Of a stretch of 6,993 nt of DNA, positions 1 to 5,261 are shown piece after piece (within the stretch, counting starts at the first letter, position 1; every line of letters begins with the position of its first letter). Both the position numbers and the translations under genes were made by a program. The stretch is from an uncultured Clostridia bacterium (GTDB taxonomy: Bacteria > Bacillota > Clostridia > Oscillospirales > Ruminococcaceae): positions 1 through 6,993 of the forward strand of contig CALLQM010000284.1 in the NCBI GenBank assembly GCA_938014855.1. The letters run 5' to 3'. The notes beneath the pieces are model-generated. The model had not been told where the DNA came from and made no database searches. It was given only the letters and a program-made list of their open reading frames with translations.

Positions 1-1133
1 TCCTGGAACTGCGGGAGCTGCTGAACTTCTTTGCTGACCGGAACGTTGCCGGTTGCAACACACCAGGTCTGCTGACCTTTGCCGGTTGCCAGATAAGACA
101 GCCACTCAAATGCAGCTTCTTTGTTTTCGCAGGATTCGAAAATAACGTTTTCGGTATCGCCCATGGAAGTCCACTGGCCTTTTCCGCCCGGGAATGCGAA
201 TGCGTCAACGTCATCACCAAAGGTTTCAACCATGCCTGCGGAAGAACCGGTGTGGTGGATGGTCATAGCAGTTTTGCCGCTCTTGAAGTTTGCAATGATT
301 TCATTGAATCCATCAGCGGTTGCAGTCGGAGGAACGCAGCCTTTTGTGTACAGATCCATGAAGTCCTGCATACCCTGGACTGCTTCCGGAGTCGTGAAGT
401 CTTCAAAGTTTCCGCCGCGAGCCTGCACAAAGCTGCCCCAAGGTTCCTGTCCGCCCTTCGCGCCGCGCATACCGAATCCGTAAACATCGACTTTGCCGTC
501 GCCGTCGGTGTCGCGGGTCAGTTTTTCACAAGCTGCGAGGAATTCATCATATGTGGTCGGAACCTCAACACCGGCTGCTTCGAACATAGACGGTCTGTAA
601 TAAACATACAGAATCTGTGTGTTCCAAGGCATCACATAGATGCTGTCGGTACCGCTGGCTTGTTTCATAACGTCATAGAGGCTGGGCTCGATCAAATCTT
701 TGTCTTCCCAGTTCTCAATCATGCCGTCCAGGTTTGCCAGCAGATTGTTTGCTGTAAACAGCGGGGTAGCGGTCAATTTCCAAGAAGCGGTATCTGGGCC
801 GCCGCCGCCCATAACAGCGGTAAAGAGGTTTTCGCTGTATTTACCGCCGTCCCACGGATATTCTTCCGCTACAACGGTAATGCCTTTGTCGTTGGTCTCG
901 TTAAAGTCTTTTACCATTTCCTGCATAACTGCAGAATACTCGCTGTTGTCTGCCCAATACCAGTGGGTAATCGTGACCGATTCACCGGTAGCTGCTTCCG
1001 AAGAAGCTTCCGATGCAGCAGAAGCTGCGGAAGATGCGGCTTCAGATGAAGTTTCATCTTTTTTGCCGCCGCAAGCGGTCAGAGTTCCGGCACACAACAT
1101 CAAAGCCAAAACAGTGCTAAGAATCTTTTTCAT
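1..1133 (-). CDS. Extracellular sugar-binding lipoprotein of an ABC transporter (family 1 SBP), C-terminus cut by window edge
   Basis: Membrane-anchored receptor that captures a sugar or oligosaccharide outside the cell and hands it to an ABC importer, whose permease genes presumably lie beyond the left edge. Seen: 377 residues from ATG at 1133, open to base 1. The start MKKILSTVLALML is a lipoprotein signal with lipobox LTAC, so Cys21 is the lipidated residue. Residues 27-48 form a Ser/Ala/Glu-rich linker, then the mature domain begins VTITHWYW. Family-1 features include GGGGPDTASW, IYVMPWNTQILYVYYRPSMFEAAGVEVP and an Asp-rich loop DTDGDGKVDVYGFG. Such proteins usually have about 420-450 residues, so the last 40-70 are missing. 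The start is set by a strong AGGAGGAG that lies inside the end of the preceding regulator gene, overlapped by 17 nt, implying co-transcription and translational coupling. No stop falls within the window. Substrate is not determinable; family assignment is very secure. Confidence 0.93.
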   Translation of the reverse strand, partial: MKKILSTVLALMLCAGTLTACGGKKDETSSEAASSAASAASEASSEAATGESVTITHWYWADNSEYSAVMQEMVKDFNETNDKGITVVAEEYPWDGGKYSENLFTAVMGGGGPDTASWKLTATPLFTANNLLANLDGMIENWEDKDLIEPSLYDVMKQASGTDSIYVMPWNTQILYVYYRPSMFEAAGVEVPTTYDEFLAACEKLTRDTDGDGKVDVYGFGMRGAKGGQEPWGSFVQARGGNFEDFTTPEAVQGMQDFMDLYTKGCVPPTATADGFNEIIANFKSGKTAMTIHHTGSSAGMVETFGDDVDAFAFPGGKGQWTSMGDTENVIFESCENKEAAFEWLSYLATGKGQQTWCVATGNVPVSKEVQQLPQFQ

Positions 1134-1833
1134 TAGTAGTTTCTCCTCCTAAGTTTAATTTTGCGTCTCTTGCTGTTAGGGTTATATGCTTCTCGGTTTC
1201 CCGTTTCGCAACATCAGGCAGTCGATTTTTGATGGCATTCAGAATGTTTATATGGCTGTCCATAGCGCGATCCTGGCTGCCTTCAATCGTGACTGTTTCA
1301 TAATATCCTTCCCGAATTGATTCGCAAATAATCGGAAGAAAACGATGAAGGACCTCGTTTTGTGTACATTGAGCGACAAGTGAATGAAACTGAATATCCA
1401 ACGCTGCGTGAACTGCTTTTGGATCGGGCGCATCCTGCATTTGCTGGATGACTCTTTCCAACATATCAATGTCACGCGCAGTGGCACGCTGTGCCGCTAA
1501 ATAAGCAACCTGTGGTTCAATAATCATACGCGTTTCCAACAGGTTTTGCAGAAGCTTATGCTGATCCGCAAAATGCAGACCCAGCGGATCTTTGCTCAGC
1601 CCCGGTCTTCTTGTAATGAATGTACCGCGGCCGCGTCGAATTTCAACCACATTTTCTGCAACCAGCAGCTTGATCGCTTCCCGGATCGTGGAACGGCTAA
1701 CGCCAAACAGACTAATCAGTTCGCTTTCGCTTGGAAACCGATCGCCGGGCTGCATGTTTTTCTTGATAATAATTTTGCGAAGCCGCTCTGCAGCAATTGC
1801 AGGAAGTTCTTTCTTTGAGGAAATACGATTCAT
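1117..1833 (-). CDS. GntR-family transcriptional regulator, FadR subfamily (FCD ligand domain)
   Basis: Cytoplasmic DNA-binding regulator of 238 residues, the usual length for GntR/FCD proteins. Residues 10-76 are the winged helix-turn-helix: PGDRFPSESELISLFGVSRSTIREAIKLL, then the wing EIRRGRGTFI. Residues 94-225 are the all-helical FCD effector domain with a complete metal site: Asp146 and His150 (DIQFH), His194 and His216. FCD proteins typically bind carboxylated sugars or other organic acids. I chose ATG 1833 because GGGAGG at 1842-1847 lies 8 nt upstream; a GTG at 1842 falls inside that ribosome site. The gene opens an operon with the sugar-binding lipoprotein, whose start it overlaps by 17 nt, so it very likely controls that transporter. 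The leader carries two near-identical repeats with the FadR core GT-N3-AC, suggesting autoregulation. The effector is unknown. Confidence 0.93.
   Translation of the reverse strand: MNRISSKKELPAIAAERLRKIIIKKNMQPGDRFPSESELISLFGVSRSTIREAIKLLVAENVVEIRRGRGTFITRRPGLSKDPLGLHFADQHKLLQNLLETRMIIEPQVAYLAAQRATARDIDMLERVIQQMQDAPDPKAVHAALDIQFHSLVAQCTQNEVLHRFLPIICESIREGYYETVTIEGSQDRAMDSHINILNAIKNRLPDVAKRETEKHITLTARDAKLNLGGETTNEKDS
1143..1150 (-). promoter_or_regulatory. Ribosome binding site of the sugar-binding lipoprotein, inside the GntR coding region
   Basis: On the minus strand AGGAGGAG precedes ATG 1133 by 9 to 11 nt depending on which register pairs. It is encoded within the Leu-Gly-Gly-Glu codons near the end of the upstream regulator, so ribosomes finishing the regulator unwind and pass this site. 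It fixes the lipoprotein start. Confidence 0.8.
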
Positions 1834-1853
1834 AACCTCCACCTCCCAATCTA

Positions 1854-1872
1854 ATCAGACGTCAGACCAGTT
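1854..1872 (-). promoter_or_regulatory. Putative GntR operator, proximal copy of a 19-bp direct repeat
   Basis: The plus strand holds TCAGACGTCAGAC followed by CAGTT. The same 19 bp recurs at 1912-1930 with one mismatch. Each copy is itself a tandem TCAGAC-G-TCAGAC. On the minus strand it reads TGGTCTGACGT, matching 5 of the 6 specified positions of the FadR-family TnGTnnnACnA consensus. This copy lies about 80-97 nt downstream of the predicted transcription start, just before the ribosome site. Confidence 0.6.
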
Positions 1873-1911
1873 GCTTTTGAAAACAAAGCAAGAGATTCGA
1901 GCCTCTTGCTT
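1871..1911 (-). promoter_or_regulatory. Leader hairpin with alternative pairing, possible attenuator
   Basis: Perfect 9-bp inverted repeat AAGCAAGAG (1903-1911 on the minus strand) and CTCTTGCTT (1886-1894) with an 8-nt loop, located between the two operator repeats in the 5' leader. In the RNA it is followed by a modestly U-rich run (UUUGUUUUC). The second arm can also pair with a downstream AAAGCAA (1871-1877) to form a 7-bp hairpin with a 7-nt loop, so the two structures exclude each other. The stem is only moderately GC-rich and the U-run is interrupted, so termination here is uncertain. Confidence 0.4.
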
Positions 1912-1930
1912 ATCAGACGTCAGACTAGTT
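1912..1930 (-). promoter_or_regulatory. Putative GntR operator, distal copy of the 19-bp direct repeat
   Basis: Second copy of the 19-bp unit found at 1854-1872, 18 of 19 identical, 58 bp further from the gene. On the minus strand it reads TAGTCTGACGT, again with the GT-CTG-AC core of FadR-type GntR sites. It sits about 21-39 nt downstream of the predicted transcription start, a position where a bound repressor would block elongation or promoter escape. Confidence 0.6.
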
Positions 1931-1957
1931 CCACCCAACTTCCTCGAGATTGCTATT

Positions 1958-1986
1958 AGTATAACAATCTTTTTCTCATTTATCAA
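1958..1986 (-). promoter_or_regulatory. Sigma-A promoter of the GntR / sugar-binding lipoprotein operon
   Basis: Minus-strand -35 TTGATA (1981-1986), 17-bp spacer and -10 TATACT (1958-1963), an excellent sigma-A match. Transcription should begin near 1951, giving a leader of about 118 nt that contains both operator repeats and the hairpin. No competing promoter of similar quality was seen between 1834 and 2062. Confidence 0.75.
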
Positions 1987-2062
1987 GGGGTTTACAAAGA
2001 AAACGTCAGAATCCATTAACCTTTTTACTTTCATTTATGAAAAATAACGAAATGGTTGTTTC

Positions 2063-2101
2063 AAAAAATAGGCAGAAAGGGAACCGATCTGCCTATTTTT
2101 T
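2063..2101 (-). terminator. Intrinsic terminator of the second GntR gene (may act in both directions)
   Basis: Perfect 14-bp inverted repeat: arms 2063-2076 and 2088-2101 with an 11-nt loop, core TAGGCAGA/TCTGCCTA flanked by A and T runs. It begins 14 nt after the stop codon of the GntR gene at 2116-2820 and separates it from the promoter at 1958-1986. Because A and T runs occur on both sides it could also stop plus-strand transcripts. Confidence 0.88.
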
Positions 2102-2115
2102 CGTTATATGGAAGA

Positions 2116-2820
2116 TTATTGCTGTTTTGGCGCGGTCATTACTTCTAAATCTATGATGACTTGATCGAGATGTCTGCGCATATAGCGTTCACCTGCATCG
2201 ACATCACGCCTGCGAATCGCATCCATAATATTGGTGTGCGGCTCAATTGCATTTTGAATATTATGTTCCACCAGAAAGGTTTTACTTCGAAACGCCTGCG
2301 CACATTCGCTTACCTTGCGGTTGATGCTGATGAGCAGTTTGTTTTGGCTTTTTTCAATAATTTGATTGTGAAACTTTTCATCGTATTTCGCAATGTTAAC
2401 CGCGTCGCGCTGTGAGATTGCCTCCATAAAAGTTTCGTGCGTACGCGCAAGCTGTGCAATGTCCGCGTCCGAACAGCGCTCAATGGTCAGCCGAACAGCC
2501 AATGGTTCCAGCGCCGTACGAATTTCAATGACATCCTTAAGCTCGACTTCATTTTTTACAAACCATTCCACAATATTTTCCAGTTCCATCTCTTCTTTGC
2601 GCGCGACAAACGCGCCTCTACCGGGTCGAATTTCCACATATCCACTAGTTTGCAGAATTCGGAACGCTTCCCGCACGGTGCCGCGTCCCACACCCATCTG
2701 TTCACACAATTCCTTTTCCGACGGGAGCTTATGGCCCACCTCAACCTCACCGGACAAGATGTATTCTTGAATGTTATCTGCCACTTGTTGTACGACGGGA
2801 ATCCGCTGAATTGATTTCAT
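2116..2820 (-). CDS. GntR-family transcriptional regulator, FadR subfamily (FCD), divergent from an isomerase gene
   Basis: Cytoplasmic regulator of 234 residues. Residues 8-75 form the winged helix-turn-helix (VGHKLPSEKELCEQMGVGRGTVREAFRILQ, wing EIRPGRGAFV). Residues 94-225 form the FCD domain with an intact metal site: Asp147 and His151 (DEKFH), His195 and His217. FCD relatives such as UxuR and ExuR sense hexuronates and related acids. ATG 2820 has a GGGTG about 6 nt upstream; a GTG at 2829, adding three residues, is a weaker alternative. The gene is monocistronic, with its own promoter (2910-2938) and terminator (2063-2101). It shares a divergent control region with the isomerase, where two mirror-oriented copies of one 22-bp sequence lie just after each predicted start site. 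It therefore probably represses both itself and the isomerase. It is a paralogue of, not a duplicate of, the regulator at 1117-1833. Confidence 0.93.
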   Translation of the reverse strand: MKSIQRIPVVQQVADNIQEYILSGEVEVGHKLPSEKELCEQMGVGRGTVREAFRILQTSGYVEIRPGRGAFVARKEEMELENIVEWFVKNEVELKDVIEIRTALEPLAVRLTIERCSDADIAQLARTHETFMEAISQRDAVNIAKYDEKFHNQIIEKSQNKLLISINRKVSECAQAFRSKTFLVEHNIQNAIEPHTNIMDAIRRRDVDAGERYMRRHLDQVIIDLEVMTAPKQQ

Positions 2821-2872
2821 ATTTTTCACCCAATTACTCTCTATATTCCAATAAATCAGCCCTTGTCTGCGG

Positions 2873-2894
2873 CCAATTGCATGATGTCACACAA
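2873..2894 (-). promoter_or_regulatory. Putative operator of the divergent GntR regulator, autoregulatory copy
   Basis: On the minus strand this 22-bp site has the blocks TTGT, TGACAT and CAATTGG in the same spacing as a plus-strand site at 3027-3048; 18 of 22 positions agree. Both contain GT-N3-AC, the core of FadR-type GntR operators. It lies about 10-31 nt downstream of the predicted start of the regulator transcript. Confidence 0.65.
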
Positions 2895-2909
2895 TTAAAT
2901 CTCAATGTC

Positions 2910-2938
2910 ATTAAACCATTTCTTTAGAAATTCGTCAA
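2910..2938 (-). promoter_or_regulatory. Sigma-A promoter of the divergent GntR regulator
   Basis: Minus-strand -35 TTGACG (2933-2938), 17-bp spacer, -10 TTTAAT (2910-2915). The predicted start is near 2903, leaving a leader of about 83 nt with the operator at its head. It points away from the isomerase promoter, with 50 AT-rich bases between the two -35 boxes. Confidence 0.65.
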
Positions 2939-2988
2939 CTAAAAATAAAAAGATACCTATAAATAAGGGAATATTCGGTGTAAAATGG

Positions 2989-3017
2989 TTGACTTTCCAA
3001 TAAAAGCAGGGTATGAT
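2989..3017 (+). promoter_or_regulatory. Sigma-A promoter of the isomerase gene
   Basis: -35 TTGACT (2989-2994), 17-bp spacer, -10 TATGAT (3012-3017): five of six matches in each box. Transcription should start near 3024, directly before the operator at 3027-3048, leaving a leader of about 70 nt. Confidence 0.75.
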
Positions 3018-3026
3018 ATTGTTAGA

Positions 3027-3048
3027 TTGTATGACATGTTACAATTGG
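3027..3048 (+). promoter_or_regulatory. Putative GntR operator in the isomerase leader
   Basis: This 22-bp site shares the blocks TTGT, TGACAT and CAATTGG with the mirror copy at 2873-2894. It is also an imperfect palindrome with outer arms TTGTA and TACAA. It begins about 4 nt after the predicted start, so bound protein would block initiation or promoter clearance. Confidence 0.65.
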
Positions 3049-3093
3049 TGTTCAAGATATCCTTACAACATCTTAGGAAAGAGAGGCCATTGT

Positions 3094-3732
3094 ATGAAAA
3101 TTGCACTCATTAACGAAAACAGCCAGGCCGCCAAAAACGAACTGATTTTTCAAACACTGAAAAAAGTTGCGGAACCGCTCGGACATACCGTTGTTAATTA
3201 CGGCATGTATTCCAACGAAGACAACGCACAGCTGACGTACGTCCAAAACGGCATCCTTGCCGCTATTCTTCTTAACAGTAAAGCCGTCGATTATGTGGTT
3301 ACCGGATGCGGAACCGGCGAAGGCGCCATGCTTGCACTTAACAGCTTCCCGGGCGTGATCTGCGGTCATGTTGTCGACCCAAGCGATGCCTACCTGTTTG
3401 CTCAGATTAACGACGGCAACGCAATTTCTCTGCCGTTCGCCAAAGGATTTGGCTGGGGCGCTGAACTGAATCTTGCATACATCTTTGAAAAAATCTTCAG
3501 CTGTGAAAGCGGACAGGGCTATCCGAAAGAACGCGTTGTTCCGGAACAGCGCAACAAAAAGATTTTGGACGCCGTTCGTGAAAACAACCTCAAAGACCTC
3601 ATTACCTGCCTGAAGGGCATCGATCCGGAACTGGTAAAAGGTGCGGTAAGCGGAGAAAAATTCAAAGACCTGTTCTTTGCAGACTGCAAAGATGAAGCAA
3701 TCAGCGAATACATCAAAAGCATTGTTGGCTAA
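3094..3732 (+). CDS. RpiB/LacA/LacB-family sugar isomerase, DhuI-like (probable unsaturated-uronate isomerase)
   Basis: Cytoplasmic aldose-ketose isomerase of 212 residues. The N-terminal 140 or so residues form the RpiB fold: MKIALINENSQA at the start, then the active-site loop VTGCGTGEGAML (69-80), with Cys72 at the position of the RpiB catalytic cysteine, and INDGNAISLPFAKGFGWG (105-122). RpiB and LacA/B usually have about 140-170 residues; the extra C-terminal extension with PKERVVPEQRN and a helical tail matches, from memory, streptococcal DhuI. DhuI isomerises 4-deoxy-L-threo-5-hexosulose uronate, the product of unsaturated glucuronate from glycosaminoglycans or pectin. Function by family resemblance is likely; the substrate is inferred. 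ATG 3094 is preceded by GAGAGG 7 nt upstream; the earlier in-frame ATG 3013 lies in the -10 box. The gene is monocistronic and divergent from a GntR regulator whose putative operator lies at its transcription start. No partner dehydrogenase, kinase or aldolase lies in the window. Confidence 0.88.
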   Translation: MKIALINENSQAAKNELIFQTLKKVAEPLGHTVVNYGMYSNEDNAQLTYVQNGILAAILLNSKAVDYVVTGCGTGEGAMLALNSFPGVICGHVVDPSDAYLFAQINDGNAISLPFAKGFGWGAELNLAYIFEKIFSCESGQGYPKERVVPEQRNKKILDAVRENNLKDLITCLKGIDPELVKGAVSGEKFKDLFFADCKDEAISEYIKSIVG

Positions 3733-3760
3733 GGCTTTTTAGAATTGATACATATTGCAG

Positions 3761-3796
3761 CTGCGCGGGTGTTTCCACCCGCGCAGTTTATTTTTT
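3761..3796 (+). terminator. Intrinsic terminator of the isomerase gene
   Basis: Perfect 11-bp GC-rich stem CTGCGCGGGTG / CACCCGCGCAG (3761-3771 and 3776-3786) with a TTTC loop, followed by TTTATTTTTT. It begins 28 nt after the isomerase stop and separates this gene from the tRNA nucleotidyltransferase gene. Confidence 0.95.
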
Positions 3797-3809
3797 AAAA
3801 CTGTAATTC

Positions 3810-3838
3810 TTGCTTTTCAAAAACGGCAATGTTAAACT
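3810..3838 (+). promoter_or_regulatory. Weak candidate promoter for the cca-regulator operon
   Basis: TTGCTT (3810-3815), 17-bp spacer, TAAACT (3833-3838), matching 3 and 4 of 6 consensus positions. A promoter is needed here because a strong terminator lies just upstream, but this is only the best of several poor candidates between 3797 and 3920. Confidence 0.3.
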
Positions 3839-3906
3839 AATTTTATCCATTTCATACGACTGAATATTCATCGGTCATATGGGAAAATTAGTAAAATACA
3901 ACCGGC

Positions 3907-3914
3907 AGGCGGTG
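3907..3914 (+). promoter_or_regulatory. Ribosome binding site that decides the cca start
   Basis: AGGCGGTG, one mismatch from the full AGGAGGTG, ends 6 nt before ATG 3921. The alternative ATG at 3879, 14 codons upstream in frame, has no ribosome site. Confidence 0.6.
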
Positions 3915-3920
3915 TCATTT

Positions 3921-5261
3921 ATGATTGAGATTCCGAATACAGCATCCCAAATCCTCAAAGCATTGGAGCTTGGGGGATATGAAGCATATGTAGTAGGCGG
4001 CTGTGTGCGGGACAGCCTTCTGGGAAAAACCCCGCACGACTGGGATATCTGCACCAGTGCCTTGCCGCACCAAACCATTGCTTGTCTTTGCGGATACCAC
4101 ACGATTGAAACTGGAATCCAGCACGGAACGGTTACCGTAGTAATTGATAAAAACGTATGCTACGAAGTCACCACCTTTCGGCAGGACGGCACATATTCGG
4201 ATCATCGGCGGCCGGATCGGGTCGAGTTTGTGCGCAGTTTAAGAGAAGATCTCAAGCGCCGGGATTTTACAATCAACGCCATGGCATACCATCCGCAAAA
4301 AGGGCTGATTGATGCGTTTGATGGACAAGCCGATTTAAAACGCGGCGTTATCCGCTGTGTCGGTGAGCCAGCTCGGCGGTTTGAAGAGGACGCTCTGCGT
4401 ATTCTGCGGGCACTTCGGTTTGCATCGGTTTATGAGTTTTCGCTGGAACACGAAACCGCACAGGCGGCAACCAACCTGCGGCATCTTCTCTGCTCAATTG
4501 CAGGGGAACGTATCCGTGACGAGCTGTGCAAGCTCCTTTGTGGGCAAAATGCAGGTGTAATGCTTTCTAGCTTTACAAGCATTTTTTGCGAATTTCTTCC
4601 TGAATTGAACGGATTGCTTGCTCTTAATAGTAAGCAGTCAAATCAGCCAAATCCTTGGGACGCCACTGTGCAAAGTGTTGCAAATGCGCCCGCAAAACCG
4701 ATTTTACGGCTTGCTATGCTGTTCCACGAGATTGGCAAGCCTTTTCGCTTTACACACGAAATTGACGGAATTCCGCGTTATTACGGCCATGCTCAAAAGA
4801 GCGCCGCGCTTGCAAGAACCATTTTGCGCCGCTTACGGTTTGATAACGCCTCAATTTCTAAAATTACACAGCTGATTGGTCTACACGAAACGGCAATCGT
4901 TCCCACAGAGGTCTGTATTCGGCGGCAGCTCAGCCGTTTGGGTTCCGAACAGCTGCGGCGGCTGTTTCAAATAAAGAAAGCGTTGATCGCGTCACAGCCC
5001 TCCGACCGGAAAACCGACAGCCTTTTCGTTTTGGAACAGGCAGAGCGGACGCTTAATCACATTTTGGAGCAAAAACAATGTTATCGACTCAAAAATCTTG
5101 CAGTCACCGGGCGGGAACTGATCGCGGCGGGAATGCCGCAGGGCGCACAGATTGGAAAGGTACTGCGGACGCTTTTGCGGCTGGTCATCGATGGAAAATT
5201 GGAAAATCGGCGGGAATGCCTGCTTGCCTATTGTCAAAAGGAGGGATGGATTGCGTCATGA
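3921..5261 (+). CDS. cca: CCA-adding tRNA nucleotidyltransferase (class II) with degenerate HD domain
   Basis: Adds or repairs the 3' CCA end of tRNAs from CTP and ATP, without a nucleic acid template. The protein has 446 residues from ATG 3921. Class II motifs in order: GGCVRD (26-31) with DWD (Asp40 and Asp42, the metal-binding pair), RRDFTINAM (113-121) for the ribose, and EDALRILRALRFA (156-168), whose EDxxR pairs with the incoming base. Both aspartates, the flexible-loop region and EDxxR are intact, so a full CCA adder is expected. Residues about 245-330 resemble the fused HD domain, but the usual LLHDIGKP is FHEIGKP (His269-Glu270) and the preceding EHT histidine aligns to alanine (DAT), so metal-dependent phosphohydrolase activity is doubtful. 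The C-terminal region (VTGRELIAAGMPQGAQIGKVL) is the normal tRNA-binding tail. The stop overlaps the next start as ATGA, coupling it to the CdaR-type regulator. Confidence 0.94.
   Translation: MIEIPNTASQILKALELGGYEAYVVGGCVRDSLLGKTPHDWDICTSALPHQTIACLCGYHTIETGIQHGTVTVVIDKNVCYEVTTFRQDGTYSDHRRPDRVEFVRSLREDLKRRDFTINAMAYHPQKGLIDAFDGQADLKRGVIRCVGEPARRFEEDALRILRALRFASVYEFSLEHETAQAATNLRHLLCSIAGERIRDELCKLLCGQNAGVMLSSFTSIFCEFLPELNGLLALNSKQSNQPNPWDATVQSVANAPAKPILRLAMLFHEIGKPFRFTHEIDGIPRYYGHAQKSAALARTILRRLRFDNASISKITQLIGLHETAIVPTEVCIRRQLSRLGSEQLRRLFQIKKALIASQPSDRKTDSLFVLEQAERTLNHILEQKQCYRLKNLAVTGRELIAAGMPQGAQIGKVLRTLLRLVIDGKLENRRECLLAYCQKEGWIAS

Noticed and set aside
252..1049. Long plus-strand open frame (265 codons) at the left end
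   Set aside because: It is antisense to the sugar-binding lipoprotein, whose minus-strand protein is clearly recognisable over its whole length. The plus-strand protein shows no family features and has no good ribosome site. The same holds for the frames at 121-483 and 700-1152.
1834..1842. GTG 1842 as start of the first GntR regulator
   Set aside because: The codon overlaps the GGGAGG that serves ATG 1833 and would itself lack a ribosome site.
2161..2814. Several plus-strand open frames of 84-125 codons across this region
   Set aside because: All are antisense to the second GntR gene, lack ribosome sites and encode nothing recognisable.
2821..2829. GTG 2829 as start of the second GntR regulator
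   Set aside because: ATG 2820 has GGGTG at a suitable distance and keeps the full domain. GTG remains possible and adds only three residues.
3013..3093. Upstream in-frame ATG 3013 for the isomerase, adding 27 residues
   Set aside because: It lies within the -10 box and before the predicted transcription start. Family members begin at MKIALINENSQ, which is ATG 3094 with its own ribosome site.
3879..3920. ATG 3879 as start of cca
   Set aside because: No ribosome site precedes it, while AGGCGGTG sits 6 nt before ATG 3921. The extra 14 residues match nothing in the family.
5078..5257. ATG 5078 as an extended start for the CdaR-type regulator
   Set aside because: The extra 60 codons lie inside cca in another frame and have no domain features; the diacid-recognition domain begins at MNISKQNAMQIV.
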